A stretch of 64,000 bases of DNA from Allium sativum. Its lineage: Eukaryota; Streptophyta; Magnoliopsida; Asparagales; Amaryllidaceae. The notes beneath the pieces were generated by a model that saw only the letters and a list, made by a program, of their open reading frames with translations, was not told where the DNA came from and made no database searches. Below are positions 1-12,879 of this stretch, one piece after another. The stretch is from positions 322,805,956-322,869,955 of the forward strand of contig CM060922.1 of assembly GCA_030737875.1 (NCBI GenBank), read 5' to 3'. Made by a program: the position numbers and the translations under genes. Positions within the stretch are counted from its first letter, which is position 1; each line of letters starts with the position of its first letter.

Positions 1-204
1 GCAGATCGTGGGCCCCACTTGGTGAAATGGAGGGGGGGACCACCAGGCGTGGAAATAAGGGGAGAAGCTGGAGAGAATGGCGCTGGTTTCGTGCAATTCC
101 GACTTACGGTTTGGCCGTGGCGAGCATTTTAAGTTCAGGGTGCTGTTTGAAAAAAAAGGTTAAGGGCTTAAACACGAAATATTTATTTTATTTTGTATTC
201 AATG

Positions 205-690
205 TTCGTAATGCAATATCTTTTACATACGAGATAGAAATTTGACGATTTCAGGTCTGCTTCGATCGTGGCGACGAGAGCTTCGCGTGGACACAAAATT
301 TGTCCAATTTGGAGGAAGTTGAAATTTTGGGTAATTTTTACAAATTTAAATATTATTTAAATCGATTTGTTAACTTCGGAAGTGCATAACTTTTTGTCAC
401 GCTATCGAAATTGCATGAAACTGAATCCGTTGAGATCGTTATGTCAAGAGCTTCGAGCAAGCAGTAATTTTGTCCAATTCTGAGCAAGTTGAAAATTTGG
501 GTAATTTTCATAATTTAAATTAATTATTTAATTGTTACAAACTTCGAAAATTCATAACTTTGTGATACGAACTCGAAATCGCACGAAACAAGATTTGCTG
601 CGATCAGCGAGTCGAGAGCTTCGCAACGACACTAACTACGTCCGATTTGGAGCATGTTGGATCTTGGGCCAAAATTGGGCCCGAACCGTC
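205..690 (+). repeat. Three imperfect ~165-170 bp direct repeats in LTR X
   Basis: A block containing 'ATAACTTT', then 'GCATGAAACT', 'GATCGTGG' and 'GAGAGCTTCGC' elements recurs starting near 218, 388 and 551. Related single blocks occur at 27225-27350 in LTR Z and at 63716-63830 in the 3' LTR of element A, so the block belongs to the family and is amplified here. It lies just before the donor-like GTGAGAA. Confidence 0.6.
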
Positions 691-2299
691 ATTTAAAGCC
701 GGCAAAGGTGAGAACTCTTTTGCTCACTCAATTTTCGAATAGTTATTTATTTTTATAATTAAATGTAAATAAATTATTGGTGATGGAAGTAATTGTTTGT
801 TGAACGGATTGTGGATTTGGATGTCATGTTATGTTTGAAATTGAAAATATTCAACAGGTTAAACTAATGATTTATAATTTATGATAATTTAAAATGATGT
901 TACACTGCCATTGACAAGTTACCTGACTTGTTGATGTTGATTGGGACGATTATTTTACCCCTCGCCCAAGTGCACAAAATTATGAGTTGGCTGAAACCCC
1001 ACATAGGTCTTGGGTTGATATTTGACTACACATCACCCTTGTGTTTAGTGTAAATTGCACTTCGGCTGTTATATGAATGGTTGACATTATTATGGAATAA
1101 GGGCAATGTTTGAAATCCGTGTAATTAAATTACATGGAAATTGTGTGAGTCTCATTCCAATTTTGAGTTAAAGAATATTATAATCCAGTATTCAATTAAA
1201 AGAACCAAAGGATGGTTTCCATGTTTTCAAATGGGAAGGTACGTATTGTCAAAGTTACAATAAAAAGAGTGAATTGGAAAGATAACATTTTTATTAGTAA
1301 AAAAAAATTACAATAAAATATTAGAATTAAAAAGATACCCTTTTTAATTGTCAACATGTTAAATTAAGAAGATTTGTTGCAAAACTGAACATTTTGAAAA
1401 GATTAATACTATTGTTATCAATTTTGAATTAATGAATATTTTAATTTATACTCAATTAATGGAATTAATTGGCGTTGATTTAAATAGATTATATCTTTAT
1501 TGTTTAAAAGTTATAATAAAGGAGATTTAATTATAAATATTACATATTTACTTTCCACATGTTAAGATAAGAAAGTTTGATTTCAAAATTTGAACGTTTT
1601 GGAAAGATTACATTTATTCGTCATTATGTGGCAATAAATAGATTTGATTTCAAAATAAGACATTTTGGGAAGATTATTATTAATTGTTATAATAATATGG
1701 AAAGTTCAGACATTTATAAAGATTTGAAAGGCAAGTTAAGACATTTGAAATCACGTCATTTTAGAATTAAAGAAATTTAAAATTAAGATTCTTTAATGGA
1801 AAGGATATTTTCAAAGAGTGCGTTTTAGAAAAGTTAATTATAATTATAAAATTATAATTGTACTTGGGCACGAGGTTAGGTCACATTTGTGGTGGAAGTC
1901 TGCCCGGAATCAACCGGCTTATCCAGCAGCCACAAATGTTGGGCCTAATGTGAGAGGTCCAAGTGCGCAAATACGAATTGGGCCATGACACGAGGTTAAG
2001 CCCAACTTGTGGGATAAGTCTGCCCGGAACCAACCGGCATATCCAGCATCCACAAGTCGTAGGCTAAATGTGGGAGGTCTGGCCCAGTGTAAAATATAAA
2101 TGAATAAGATAATGGATTGAGCTATTTAATCTGTTTTAAATAGCAACACCATTTTAACCCGAACGTGTTTATCGATTTATTTTATACATTTTATAATGCA
2201 TGTTTTAAAGAGCTAATTCCAAAATAAATATTCTGGAAATAATATTATTTTAATATGATAATAGATAGAATATTCAATTTGGATTTAAAATTGAAATAA

Positions 2300-2620
2300 A
2301 AGTTGGAATCGTTTTATAAACGAATTTATAAACATTTTAGAATAAAGTTTGAAAGGAAAATATTACATTTTTCAATGTAATAAAGTTGAAATGAAAATAT
2401 TACATTTTTCAATGTAATAAAGACTGAATTGAAAATAAAGATTGAAATGAAAATACATTTTTCAATGTAATAAAGGTTGAACTAAAAAGATTACATTAAA
2501 AAGATTTCATTTTTATTTAAGATTGATTACATTAGAAAGAATACCTTTTTTTTAGTTAATTTGTTTCAAAAGAATGAAAAAGATTCATTTTAATGTAAAT
2601 ATACGTTTCAATGTAAAAGA
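2300..2620 (+). repeat. Array of short palindromes (ATTACATT/AATGTAAT) in LTR X
   Basis: The perfect inverted pair ATTACATT and AATGTAAT, separated by a few bases, recurs several times with variants in this AT-rich stretch. Equivalent arrays with different arm sequences occur at 14215-14400, 36940-38260, 45720-46030 and 58520-59310. Confidence 0.6.
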
Positions 2621-2911
2621 ATGAGTGATTTATTTATTTTAATAAATTAATTAAAATAAATAAAAGGATTAAAGTGGTTTTAAATAAAACCAAGATTTTC
2701 CAGTACACACATTGGAATGGATTTAAATGGAAATAATCTTCGGATTATTTCAGTATTGGATTTTGTGATTATACGGATATTATTGTGGGAATTTGGAAGA
2801 TATTAATATCGTTATTCCCAATTTGATATACGTTAATTTTCAGAATTCGATATTGAACATAAATCGATATAATTTCTATTCAAAGCATGATATTTAATAT
2901 CAGATTAAAAT

Positions 2912-3250
2912 TTGGGTTTGTCGTGAATAGTGTCTTAGATAACATTGTTCTTAAACCCATTTGGGAAAGAATAAATCATTTAATTAAGATTTAAATAAGA
3001 TTTCCAATTATTAAACATAATTGAAATTAAGTGAAACCGACTTTTGGGTTAATTGCGAACAATGTTTTTAAATGACATTAGTTCTTTAAACCCGATTGAC
3101 AGTGAAATTTAGATTGGTAATTCATAAATCTTTTAACTAAGATTTAATGAAATATTCTAAAGAGAAGTTTCAGTTTAACATATTAAATTGAAATACGATT
3201 TTGGGTTTATTGTGAACGATGTTTTTAAGCAACATTTGTTCTTTAACCCA
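2912..3250 (+). repeat. Three ~45-50 nt imperfect hairpins in LTR X
   Basis: Three hairpins lie at about 2913-2959, 3044-3093 and 3202-3250. The outer arms pair GGGTT with AACCC. The inner arms pair GAAC with GTTC and ATGTT with AACAT, with wobble pairs in the first copy. Homologous hairpins with changed but still pairing arms occur at 39481-39526, 43178-43635 and 61316-61567. Confidence 0.65.
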
Positions 3251-4856
3251 GTTAAAGGCAAGATTATTTCTTGAAACTTAAATAATCATTAAATAATGAT
3301 TCTTGAAGATTAAAACTAAATATAGTTTTAATGAATCTTTAATTGGATTGAATGAGGATAAAAGTAATTAAATTTACTTAATTCAAGAAATGAACGATAA
3401 TGGAGTACCACTAGTTTTACTCCAAGCGGTAGTTAAATCTTTAATTAGATTTGATCGATAAAACGGTAATTAAGTTTACCGTAACACATTGGGTGTTAGA
3501 TATGGAGTACCACCAATTTACTCCATGGGTTGTGTAGATTGGGAATGGGATATTAATTAATGATTACTTCGGTAAGGCGTTAATCCCGACTAGTTGAATA
3601 AACCTTAATTTGGTTTAAATTAAAATCAAAGAACACTCTTGATTGGAATGAGGCGTTGGTTGTGTTTTAAAGCACATGATTTTAAATTACGCAAATTATT
3701 CAGAAAGACCGGGTTTAACCCATTCTGAATAATTCATAGGACGATTGAAGATCGATGATGAAGACGGTTATTGAAGACCGGGAAATTTCCATATCGAATG
3801 GATGATTATTGATATCTTGATTGGACCGTACACCCAAAATGAGGGAAAAATTGGTGATCATTCAGACGTATTTGGAGATCTACCGGATATGGTTTCGTTC
3901 AGACCCAGAATGGACTGATAAATGGATTGTGTGTCTGACATTGTATTCCTTTATATTGTATTCGTTGATCTCTATTTAATATATAGTTGTTTGCTGGTGG
4001 AGAATTTATTCTCTTGCTTAACACCCTATTATATATCGATAGATGAATCAATGATATGGTATGGTATGATAATGTGGCATGCTAAGATGCATATGATCAA
4101 GGCTTTTATTGAAAAGCAGAGCCTTGTGGATGAAGGCTAAAGCATAGCTTTTATATAGCGCCGCTTTGGATACAACGTGACTTCGCGGGCCTCACACACC
4201 ACGGTATGACGGTGAACGATTTGTTTGATAATGTTCGGTTTGACCAATATACTTTATACGGATTTGGGGTCAGCCGATGGGCTAAGGTGGTCGCTCCGCC
4301 CTAGAAGTGGGATAGGTCATTTCAGCCGAATCTCATGAGGATAGATCAGATTACTGCTCATCCAAAGTGCGTAGTATATGTATTTCGGTGTTTTCTCTTG
4401 CCGAGACGTAAGCCGTGGAGATACATTCGCGATTGATCTTTCGAATCAGTAGCCATCATGATGGAATCCAATTTTCCAATACGATCTTACGGTTTTTAGT
4501 TGTATACTTATATGGTGACATAACATATTATGCCGCTTACATAACATATTATGCCACCTAATTTTGATACTTTTATATTCGAAATTGTTTTCTACACTGT
4601 GCACTCATAGTATAAAAGATGAATTTCGCGTATTAAGCATTTTTGATCATTATAAGGAAAAACTCTATCCTTCGGTGTACGTGCAAGGGATTGAGTCTTA
4701 TAACGGTTTCATTTTTCTAAAAAGCATTTCGTTGTTTTATGCACTGGTATTCTTGGGAGGAAACCCGTTCCGCGAAAGTGGCGTGGTCCCTTGATTTACC
4801 TAACTTTAAAAATTAAAGTCAATAACTATTTTTGAGTTCTCACACCAATCCCATGA

Positions 4857-4937
4857 CTGACCTGGAGTTTATTGTTTTAACCTAAACTCTGGGTGCCCAT
4901 ATTTTCCACACGGGCAGCTAGTAGTTTTGGTTTGCAG
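4857..4937 (+). other. CTGAC + twin hairpin + TTTGCAG module (LTR X)
   Basis: CTGAC is at 4857-4861. Hairpin I pairs GAGTTTA (4865-4871) with TAAACTC (4883-4889). Hairpin II pairs TGCCC with GGGCA directly after it. TTTGCAG is at 4931-4937. The order resembles a branch site followed by a 3' splice site, but the function is inferred only. Confidence 0.55.
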
Positions 4938-5158
4938 ATATTATATTCACAGGATCCTGGTCTACAGCTGGAGCGATATTCAGAAGGCTCTGTATCCGTG
5001 TATTTCTTTCAGTTGTGTTTTATATTATTTTTCCGCTGCTATTTAAATGTAATTTAAACTCTGATATTATTGTATTTCCGATGTATATTATTATTCATAC
5101 TCTGGAAAATTCTTGTACTCTGATGTAATTGTTGTAACAGCAATAAAATGTTCTTCTG

Positions 5159-5301
5159 TTTTGTGTTCTGATGTGTGTGGTTCTCAAAGCAATCCGGCTT
5201 TCCTTTACGGGGAAGTTTGGGTCGTCACAGTTTGTGATCTGATTTTTCGTGTTCTCAACTCAGTTCGGGCTTTCCTTTACGGGAAAGTTTCGGTCGTCTC
5301 A
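5159..5301 (+). repeat. 72-bp tandem duplication at the LTR X end
   Basis: Positions 5159-5229 and 5230-5301 are two diverged copies. Each has a 'TTCTCAA' tract, then 'GGCTTTCCTTTACGGG', and ends in TCGTCACA or TCGTCTCA, which resemble the family's LTR terminus. It may be an internal duplication of the LTR tip. Confidence 0.55.
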
Positions 5302-5781
5302 TGTTGATTCATAAAATGTTCTTCGAGCAACTACTGGGTTGTTAATCAATTTAATAACACAGAACTTTAGTTCCTAGTGAAGTGTGGTTGTGAACAATTA
5401 GACCATTGACCTTATATGAGCTGCATGTTCTAAATAACTGGTCGGGTTTCCCAGGTTGCTGCTGCCAGTGATGATTGAGACATGATACTGCTAGTTTTTT
5501 TAATAAGATATATGGTAGTTTATGAAAATGGTTTCATAAGGATACTTACATATACATGATAGTTATCAACTCTTAAGTATTATCACGATCTGTATGCATA
5601 AGACCGTCTAATAAATATACGCATGATTTCTTAAGAGTGTATGTGTGTGTGTATAAGACTAGCTAATAAATATACGCATGTTTTGTTTTGGTTATGCACC
5701 TAAATACTGAATGCATGAAATACATGCCTGAAAGCCTACTGAATGATTTGCAGTTTGTGATATCACTTCAATTCGAGTTCA
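5302..5781 (+). promoter_or_regulatory. Non-repeat flank upstream of the GRF gene
   Basis: This 480 bp lies between LTR X and the start codon of the broken GRF gene, so it is the expected position of its promoter and 5' leader. It holds a diverged direct repeat (ATAAGACCG or ATAAGACTAG followed by a shared AATAAATATACGCATG) near 5600-5680 and a short TG run near 5640-5652. No clear TATA box was identified. The 5' end of CACTA-2 was looked for here and not found. Confidence 0.35.
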
Positions 5782-5803
5782 ATGACCGCTCAATCAATTT
5801 CTA
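5782..5803 (+). pseudogene. GRF zinc-finger gene, exon 1 first part
   Basis: ATG at 5782-5784 opens a frame of seven codons, plus the first base of the eighth, that is cut by CACTA-1. Removing CACTA-1 and one copy of its CTA duplication joins 5803 to 25540, and the frame continues without a stop into the GRF zinc-finger sequence at 25540-25661. This continuity supports both the start choice and the insertion boundary. The fragment alone is too short to be recognised. Confidence 0.6.
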
Positions 5804-6095
5804 CACTAGTATGCTTATTTGCATCGCCTTATTTGCGTCGGTTTATCCAAAAAAAAATAGCATATATAGTTATATGCGACCGTTTTAGTTAAAACCGTAG
5901 CTTGTTATCAGGGAAAAGTAGCAAAAGAAAATTTTGCGATGGTTTTATATGAAAACAGTAACAAATATTTACAATTTGCGACTGTTGCATTTAAGACCGT
6001 AGTCCATGGTGAATAATAATACGGGGTTTGAAAATAGCAAAGTGCGATTGTGCAACTGTTAAATATAAAATCAGTCGCACATGACATTTTTATTT
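5804..6095 (+). repeat. Left terminal and subterminal repeats of CACTA-1
   Basis: CACTA is followed by repeated short motifs of the type TTTGCGACNGTT and AAACCGTNGC in both orientations (for example near 5875, 5940, 5980 and 6045). Such clusters are the usual transposase-binding regions of CACTA elements. The right end (25100-25536) has the same motif. Confidence 0.75.
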
Positions 6096-6099
6096 AGGG

Positions 6100-6366
6100 C
6101 CTCGGCTGCTTACATCGTTGCATCCTCTTCACCCTTAACCTAAATTCTTCAAATCGACGCTTGATAGGAAAAATAAAATAAATAAACAAAATCATACCTC
6201 CAGATTTCGATCAAATTCTACCTCCAGATCCTCCACTTGGTTTCGATCCACTCAGACGAACAAAATCACGCCTCCAGATCCGTCAATTCGGTTTCGATCC
6301 AGATCATCAACGTCAACCTCCGACCCGACGTCATCGACCTCCACAGAAACCGTTTTTCAGACCTGG
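6100..6366 (+). other. Possible untranslated leader exon of CACTA-1
   Basis: This C-rich stretch stands out from its AT-rich surroundings, contains repeated CCTCCAGATC units, and ends at a donor-like GGTAAGTAA. It sits just inside the left subterminal repeats, where CACTA transcripts usually start. No long open frame is present. It could instead be the 5' leader of a captured gene. Confidence 0.35.
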
Positions 6367-9009
6367 GTAAGTAATTCGTTCATTTTATTTCTTTTTTTAT
6401 GACTGGTTATTTCCACTTCTGTTAACCCTTATTAATGAACTATGTTCACTAATGTAAATCTAGGTTGAATACTCATCGTGGAATAGCAGTAACCGTGTTT
6501 TTTTGCCTTTGAAGATCAATGATTAAGGCCGCTTTGTTAGATTGCCATCTTGGCGCAGCTCTATAAAATGAAAAATTGTTTTTCCATTTTCATGGATGTC
6601 ATTGTTTACTTTATGATTTATCATCCATGTTCAATGGCATGTTGTGGTTTACCTAGAATTTGTTTTCTTTCGTTGGATCCAGTAGACGTTTGTGATGAAA
6701 GAAGAATGAGATGATTTTCTAGATTTACTGTTTAATTTAATTTTATTTTAGCTAAATACTTCCGGTTTATCTTATTTTTTATCTGATTTACTTCTGGCTC
6801 TATGTACTAAAATTTAAAATATCTGTACTTCCACATGTTTCCACACTAACACATTAGGTATTCGAATTTCATGATGTATACTGCATTATTAAAACAAATC
6901 ATTGTCATTTGAATCGCTAGGCTGACTGGTGAATCAAATATAATCAGTTGTTGATTCTTTAGGATCGGTGAAATGAAATATGTCATTGAGTAATTTTCAT
7001 TTTTGTTTATTACTACCTCTCACACTAACTTATAAGACAAAAAATCATAGTAAGTGACAAAAAAACACCACGTAAAATCTTAAAAGACAACCGTCCATGC
7101 TTAGGATGGATAAATTTGAACATTAGTCTAGTTAAAAGCATTTGAAAATATATGCACTGTGTTCGATTCCATGTTTACTTCTGTTGTTTTGTACTGCATG
7201 TTCTTCGATTTGTGGCAAACTATATGATATCCATTTTTTTTACTGTAGTGCCTCTGTTTTCCCCAAACTGTACGAAATAATTTGCTGTCAGCAATAGTTT
7301 TAAGAGGATTTTAGTAACACTCGAAAGTTTCAAAATCGATCATATATGTTTTAATAAAAACAACCTTGTAAGTTACATCTCATTTTTTAAAAATAAATTA
7401 TAGACATAACAATGGAAATCAACATTAAATATGACTAATTTCTTCAACTCGTTTTTATTGTCACTTATATCTCTGTCACGTAGAACAATGATTCACTCCA
7501 TGGGAAAAAAAAAGAATACTATAGGTTTTTGCAAGTGTTTGCACATTTTTTTGGGCAAATATTTTCAGTTTTTCTCTTTTGGTTTTTGTCCAGAAATAGG
7601 CACAAATGTTTGCAGATTTCGGTCACAAGAAAAAAACGTGCGTGTGTTTTCTTTTACTGAAAATAACTTTAAGGTGTAATTTATAAAGTTTTGATTGTGA
7701 TGGGCGCCATACATATTAATTTTCAAAAAAAGAAGAGGGCGAATTCAATTTTTCACTGGGTTTAATTTAATTGGTTTTATAGTTGTATTTGTGATCAACT
7801 TTCCTATGTATGCACTCACTAGCATTCATCATGCTTTAGATACTTCCAATATGCTTCATATAATATTTTGGCTTAATTGAGATGGTATGTTTTTTGTTAG
7901 GACGTTATATTTCTCCTTTAAGTTGGTAATGGAACCTAGTATATACCATATGGTACTTCATATCTGAAGTTTTATGTTCATTGCAATGTTTCAGGTGGAT
8001 AGTATAACTAAAACTGCTTATCAATCAAACGTGTGGTATGGTAGATTCTTATGGCTGTAACAGGTAAATACATTCACCTTCTCAGCTGACCTCCCACTTA
8101 CCTCTCATAGTCAGTTAAAACCATGATGCCCGTCTTCTTAACTGCAGCATTTGCTGTGTATGTTTTTACTGCAAAGTAGTTTAAGTAATGTTTATTTTTT
8201 TACACCTCAAATTTAGGTCTGGACGTCCGTATGTAAATCAGTTACTCTATTATGCATTTTTTTAATCATAAGACATCATTTCTTATTCGCTGAACATTAA
8301 AGAATATGAAATATCATCCATAACTGGATGTAGCCTTCATATATGCTGAAAATTCTTGGTGAGCATTTCCTATCTATAATTTATTTGAACCACGTTTCAT
8401 GTGTTTCAAGTTTTAATTAAAAAATGAGATTCAAAAAAATATACAAAATAATTATTTGAGAAATATACAATATATAATAGCATTATTGGATGTTTATTGT
8501 GGGTAGCAGTAAAGTGAAGCGTAGCATGGCTAAGATCGAGTCGTTTGTTTGAAAATTATTTGCAGTTAAGGTTGAAGATGGCTAAGATCGTGCGTACATT
8601 GTAGTTTAAATCATTAACAAGCAGGTCTGAACTATGGTTTTTCAAGCATTTAAGTTTTGTTGATTTCATCAATCTCATTCCCCTTGTACTGTAACTATTT
8701 TATATTTTATGTGCTATATTCAAAGTTCAAACTACCCAAAAAGCTAAGATTTTTTTAATGGAAATACACACCTGGAAATAACAACTATGCACCTTTACGA
8801 TGTTAACTAAATTGCTCTAATGTTTTTTATGCATTAATGTGGAAGCAAAACCTACAACCTGAAATAATACATGTAGTTTTGTCAGCTGATAAACATATAA
8901 GGTATGCTATTATTGTAAGTTCTGCAAGATGGGTTAGAGATCAAAGTTCTAAAAAATATTATTTAATAAACCCTGACTTAGTTGGGATGGACAATAATAC
9001 ATCAGTTAG
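6367..9009 (+). other. CACTA-1 internal region, no recognised gene
   Basis: This is AT-rich sequence with no convincing protein similarity. A weak exon-like segment lies at 7995-8064 (preceded by TGTTTCAG, followed by GTAAATAC), but nothing identifies a product. It is most likely intron or decayed element sequence. Confidence 0.4.
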
Positions 9010-9017
9010 TTTTTTTA

Positions 9018-10080
9018 TGGTATTGCTAAAGGGACTCCAATTTTGGTTGGGGGGGGGGGACAAATTTTAAATTATTGTTCAATTGTTAAGGGGGTACCAA
9101 ATAGATTAGCCTCCCCTTAAACATTTAATTAAAAATTCCAATATTAACCCCATCATCCTATTTAATGTAAACCATAACATCTAAATCCTAATTAATGAGC
9201 ATATTTTAATGAAATAAAAAAGGATATATTTAACATAACGGAGATAACATGTGAGTGAAATACAAATAGTTGCAGTAAAGTTGACAAGCATAAATTGCTT
9301 GTGCGAACCAAATATAACAATTAATCCATTGCAATAAATACAACAACAACACCTGATTTAAATGAGAAGGCTAACAACAGATGCGATTCTGTATGTGAAG
9401 AGAATAATAAGACAGTAGTTACAAACAATGTGACCAAAGAGGGCATCAGTACTTAACAACAAATTAGGGATATTGCAAAAATTTAGAAGGGCTCCGACAA
9501 CCCGCTTATACAATAAGCAAATAATTTATCAGTCTCTTATGGAACTACAGTTGTACACATAATAAAAGGCTAGTGAATTATAATGCTATAGAGATAATTG
9601 ACTTTTCCTCAAATCAGCAGGGATAAACTCACTTGAAAAATGGTGAAAGATAACAGCTGTAGCGATTTTACTGTAACAGTTGAAGATAACAGTTGTAAAT
9701 ATTACCAATTTTACTGCAACTATTCATGATTGTCCTTATTTATCAATATTGACAAATTTAATCTACATCAAGCTACCAAAAATAATCCTCACATAAATAC
9801 ATTAGAATCAATTTGTTGGAGATTTGGGAATATCATTTTCGTTTGAACCATCGTGGTAATATAGGGATTCGATTTTAAAAAAGGAAAGTTTGTTTTGATC
9901 AAAATAGAAGAGAACGATAATGAAGGGGGGAGCAGGTGTTGTTGTTACAAGGGACAGTTTAGTCCATGCTTATTTTAAAATAAAAAAAAATCAAGTCCTC
10001 CCTTAACAATTTTTTTAAAAGTTGAGTCCCCTTAAAATTGTTCCCCCTTAACCAAAATTGGAGTCGCTTTAACAATCCCC
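9018..10080. mobile_element. TIR element (hAT-like MITE), 1.06 kb, inside CACTA-1
   Basis: The left end begins TGGTATTGCTAAAG and goes on with GACTCCAATTTTGGTT. The right end is its inverted counterpart (CTTTAACAATCCCC preceded by the complementary tract), with a few mismatches over about 30 bp. The 8-bp direct repeat TTTTTTTA flanks it at 9010-9017 and 10081-10088. An 8-bp duplication fits hAT elements, but the run of T makes it low in complexity, so a Mutator-like origin is possible. No transposase is encoded. Confidence 0.6.
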
Positions 10081-10392
10081 TTTTTTTAAGACCATAACCT
10101 ATCATATCATATCGTACTAAATGAGTCTGCATTAGACGAGGGAAAAATACGAACCTACACAAGTTTAGGTTACATTACATATCAACAAACAAGAAAAAGG
10201 TTGTTAGCTATCATCACTAAAACCGCTTACATGCAAGCAGCTGTAGCATTTCAACTAACTAGTCATAATACATATTTTTTTCTGATACTATCCTTGAATG
10301 ATACACATCATGGATCTTCATAAAATAAAGGATTAGAGCTATGTGAAAATTACAATCAAAGGGATAATAGACGATAAAGTGTAGCATTAAAA

Positions 10393-11712
10393 CTAAGAGT
10401 TACGCCTAGGAAGCATGCTATGAGTGTCTCTCAGACTTCTTTCCCTTCTATATTCAATTTCCACATCTGAGCATGACTGACAAGGTAAATATCTTTTGCT
10501 CAGCTGGCGTCGCATCGTCTTTGATACTTTGTCGTCTCCTATTTTCAATGGATGGAGAACATCTACTGATAGCATGTTTTCGTGATGGCTTCCGCTATTA
10601 CTCCCTTCTGTAGCCTTCACATTTCCAGTATTCAGAAATGACGACGCTCCAAATATTTGGCCTCCGTTTGTCATTCCAGTCATAGGGAAGGTTTCTTCAA
10701 CATATGGTTTATTATTTCCAAAAGGAAACACAGTGAGTGATTTATTGGCTGGTTCTAGTAAGTCTAGATATTTCTACAGAGTTATAATTTCATCTGCGCT
10801 AAACCCAAATGAAGCTCTGCATGCTTCTATCCTCTCATCTTCTTTAACACACTTTTTATTTCTATAAACATCTATGTCTCTTGGCACACTCAACCTCCCT
10901 TCATTATAACCATATGAAAACGACTGTTGTTGAACTTGGTCCAAGTAAAATTATGCATACGTAGGAGGGTAAAAGAAGTTAGAATTAGTGGGCATCATGA
11001 ATTTTTTTATGTCCGTCTTGTTCAGGGTAAGGGGAGGCTAAGCCAGTTCTAAGTGTTCCTGAAGCAGGTGATATAAGACTGCTGGATGGACTACCAGGAT
11101 AAAGCAGATATGTAGCTTGTATATCGTTAGAGGATAAATATGACATTCCATTTTGTTTACCAACAGAAGATAGGTATCATGCATAAGGAACATCGGGAGA
11201 TGATAGTGTAGTAAGATGAGAAAGCTCAAGAGGTGGGGTCAGAGGAGCAGTAGAAGGTTCAGTGGTGCAAGAGGAGAAAACAGGAGGTGAAACCAGTTGA
11301 GTTTCATTAGCATAAGGGCCTGTGATATACATGGTAGATTCTGGAGGCCCGCCCGGATAATTTTCTGACATGGAGATGTAGCAACTTGGTAAATGGGCTG
11401 TTGAAGAAAGAGCATAGTTCGTGAATGATGCAAGAGATGAGGGAGAAGGAAGAAAGGAAAGGTTTTCGTTTGAGTTCTGATAAGATTAGTCTGTAGATTG
11501 AGATCCATGTCCACTGCTTGTGGATGTAGTTCCATCTGCAACATGGGCCACAGGCATTATTCGTTTTCCACCTTTCTGAGACCCGAAACAAGATAATCCA
11601 CTGAAACAACCTCCACATCTTCTTCTCCGCTCTTACATAGCAAATTAACATCAGCGGAACTAGTGGCAGCAGCTGCCGCAGTGATAGAAGCACTGCTGTT
11701 GTTACCCGCCAT
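10393..11712 (-). pseudogene. Degenerate copy of a hydroxyproline-rich glycoprotein family gene (At5g52430/At4g25620-like)
   Basis: Read on the minus strand from ATG at 11712, conceptual translation gives segments typical of a plant-specific Pro/Ser-rich family annotated as HRGP (function unknown). Near 11240-11300 it has ETQLVSPPVFS, then TEPSTAPLTPP. After that come a YPGSPSSSLISPASGT segment, ACRASFGFSADEI near 10800, and a C-terminal EIEYRRERSLRD near 10440. In-frame stops lie at 11486-11488, 11177-11179, 10951-10953 and 10774-10776, with frameshifts near 11565 and 11000. The segments run on without an obvious intron, so it may be a processed copy, but the host exon structure is unknown to me. 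It lies wholly inside CACTA-1, about 100 bp from LTR element Y. Family assignment is from remembered motifs. Confidence 0.75.
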
Positions 11713-12879
11713 TTTTAGTAGGAAATAGCCAACATCCAATGGATCTTTCTACTCAGGTGAGGAAAATATAGCTAGAGTAAGACAGTAGGAGAGCAGAATT
11801 AGGGGGAGGAATGTAACGTCCCGTATTTTTAATAATTAATTTATTTAATTATTTAAATAGTGATTTAGAGATTTAAATGGTCGTTTAATTAAATAATATG
11901 GAATATTTAATTAATATAAATAATAGAATAATATATTTATTTCCCAAATAATCGGAAATAACAGAATTCACAATATTGTGTGAATTGGAAAATTTAAAAT
12001 AGATAATTCAGTTTAGAATTGAATTATAATAACGAATATATTATTTAAATGTTAGTTGAACATATAATCTATATTATAATTAAAATCGAGCTCGAAATGG
12101 CGCAGCTGTTCGTAATTTGGCGATCTGAACTTTAAACGAATGTACGGATTCCATTTTAAATGGGATTTCTGTGAAATAAGAAACGTTCGGAGCTGGTGAA
12201 GTATATTTTTCTAATGGAAGAGAAAAATCAGGATTTCGTCGAGTAGATTTTGATTTATGTCCAAATCAAATTTTCGAAAAGTCGCTATGGAATTCCTTTA
12301 TAATTTACAATGATTTATTTATATTATAAGTGGATTTTTAATATAAATTGAATACTGATTAAATCTGGATTTGAAATGTCGAGTTATAAATTCAAATAGG
12401 AATATTTTGGAGCTGTATGATATATATTGGTAATATGTACGATAATATTTATTTATTAATATTTAACTTAATTATTTTTAAATATATTAATATTTAAATG
12501 GGCTTATTTTGAGCTGTAAAAATAGCCATTTTTGCAAACAACCTCCGTTTTTGACGAAACTAATTTTTTTGGACCCAGAATATTAAATTATTATTAGGTT
12601 TCAATTTTCGTGATTTTTGGAGTCCGTATGTGACCGTGCGGATTTTTAATGTGAAAAATAGTCAATAATTTGACTTTAAAAATACGCTGTGGGAGCAAAC
12701 GAAGTCGAAATTCGATGAAACAAGTTTCGTTGGGTCCGTAATGTTAAACTGTAGCTCAATGTCCATTTTTATTGAACTTGGATATTGTATGTGATCATAG
12801 GAATTTTTAATAACAAATATAAACAGTGGTTGATTAAAAATAAATATAATAATCAAATATAAAAATATTATTCCTATCC

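Larger units (their letters stand above)
1..5301 (+). mobile_element. Giant gypsy-type LTR X, 5'-truncated by window edge
   Basis: This is the 3' portion of an LTR of the same family as the solo LTRs at 25708-48147, 41049-47613 and 57223-63689. Shared landmarks are the donor-like GTGAGAA at 708-714, the short block around the Asian-typical 'CCCGTTCCGCG' tract at 4765-4790, the hairpin module at 4857-4937 and the 'ACACGGGCAGC' tract. No primer-binding site follows it, so it is a solo LTR or a 3' LTR rather than a 5' LTR. Its right end is ambiguous: TCGTCACA ends at 5229 and TCGTCTCA at 5301, because the last 72 bp are duplicated. The 5' TSD lies outside the window, so the end cannot be fixed. 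No coding region is seen in it. Confidence 0.8.
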
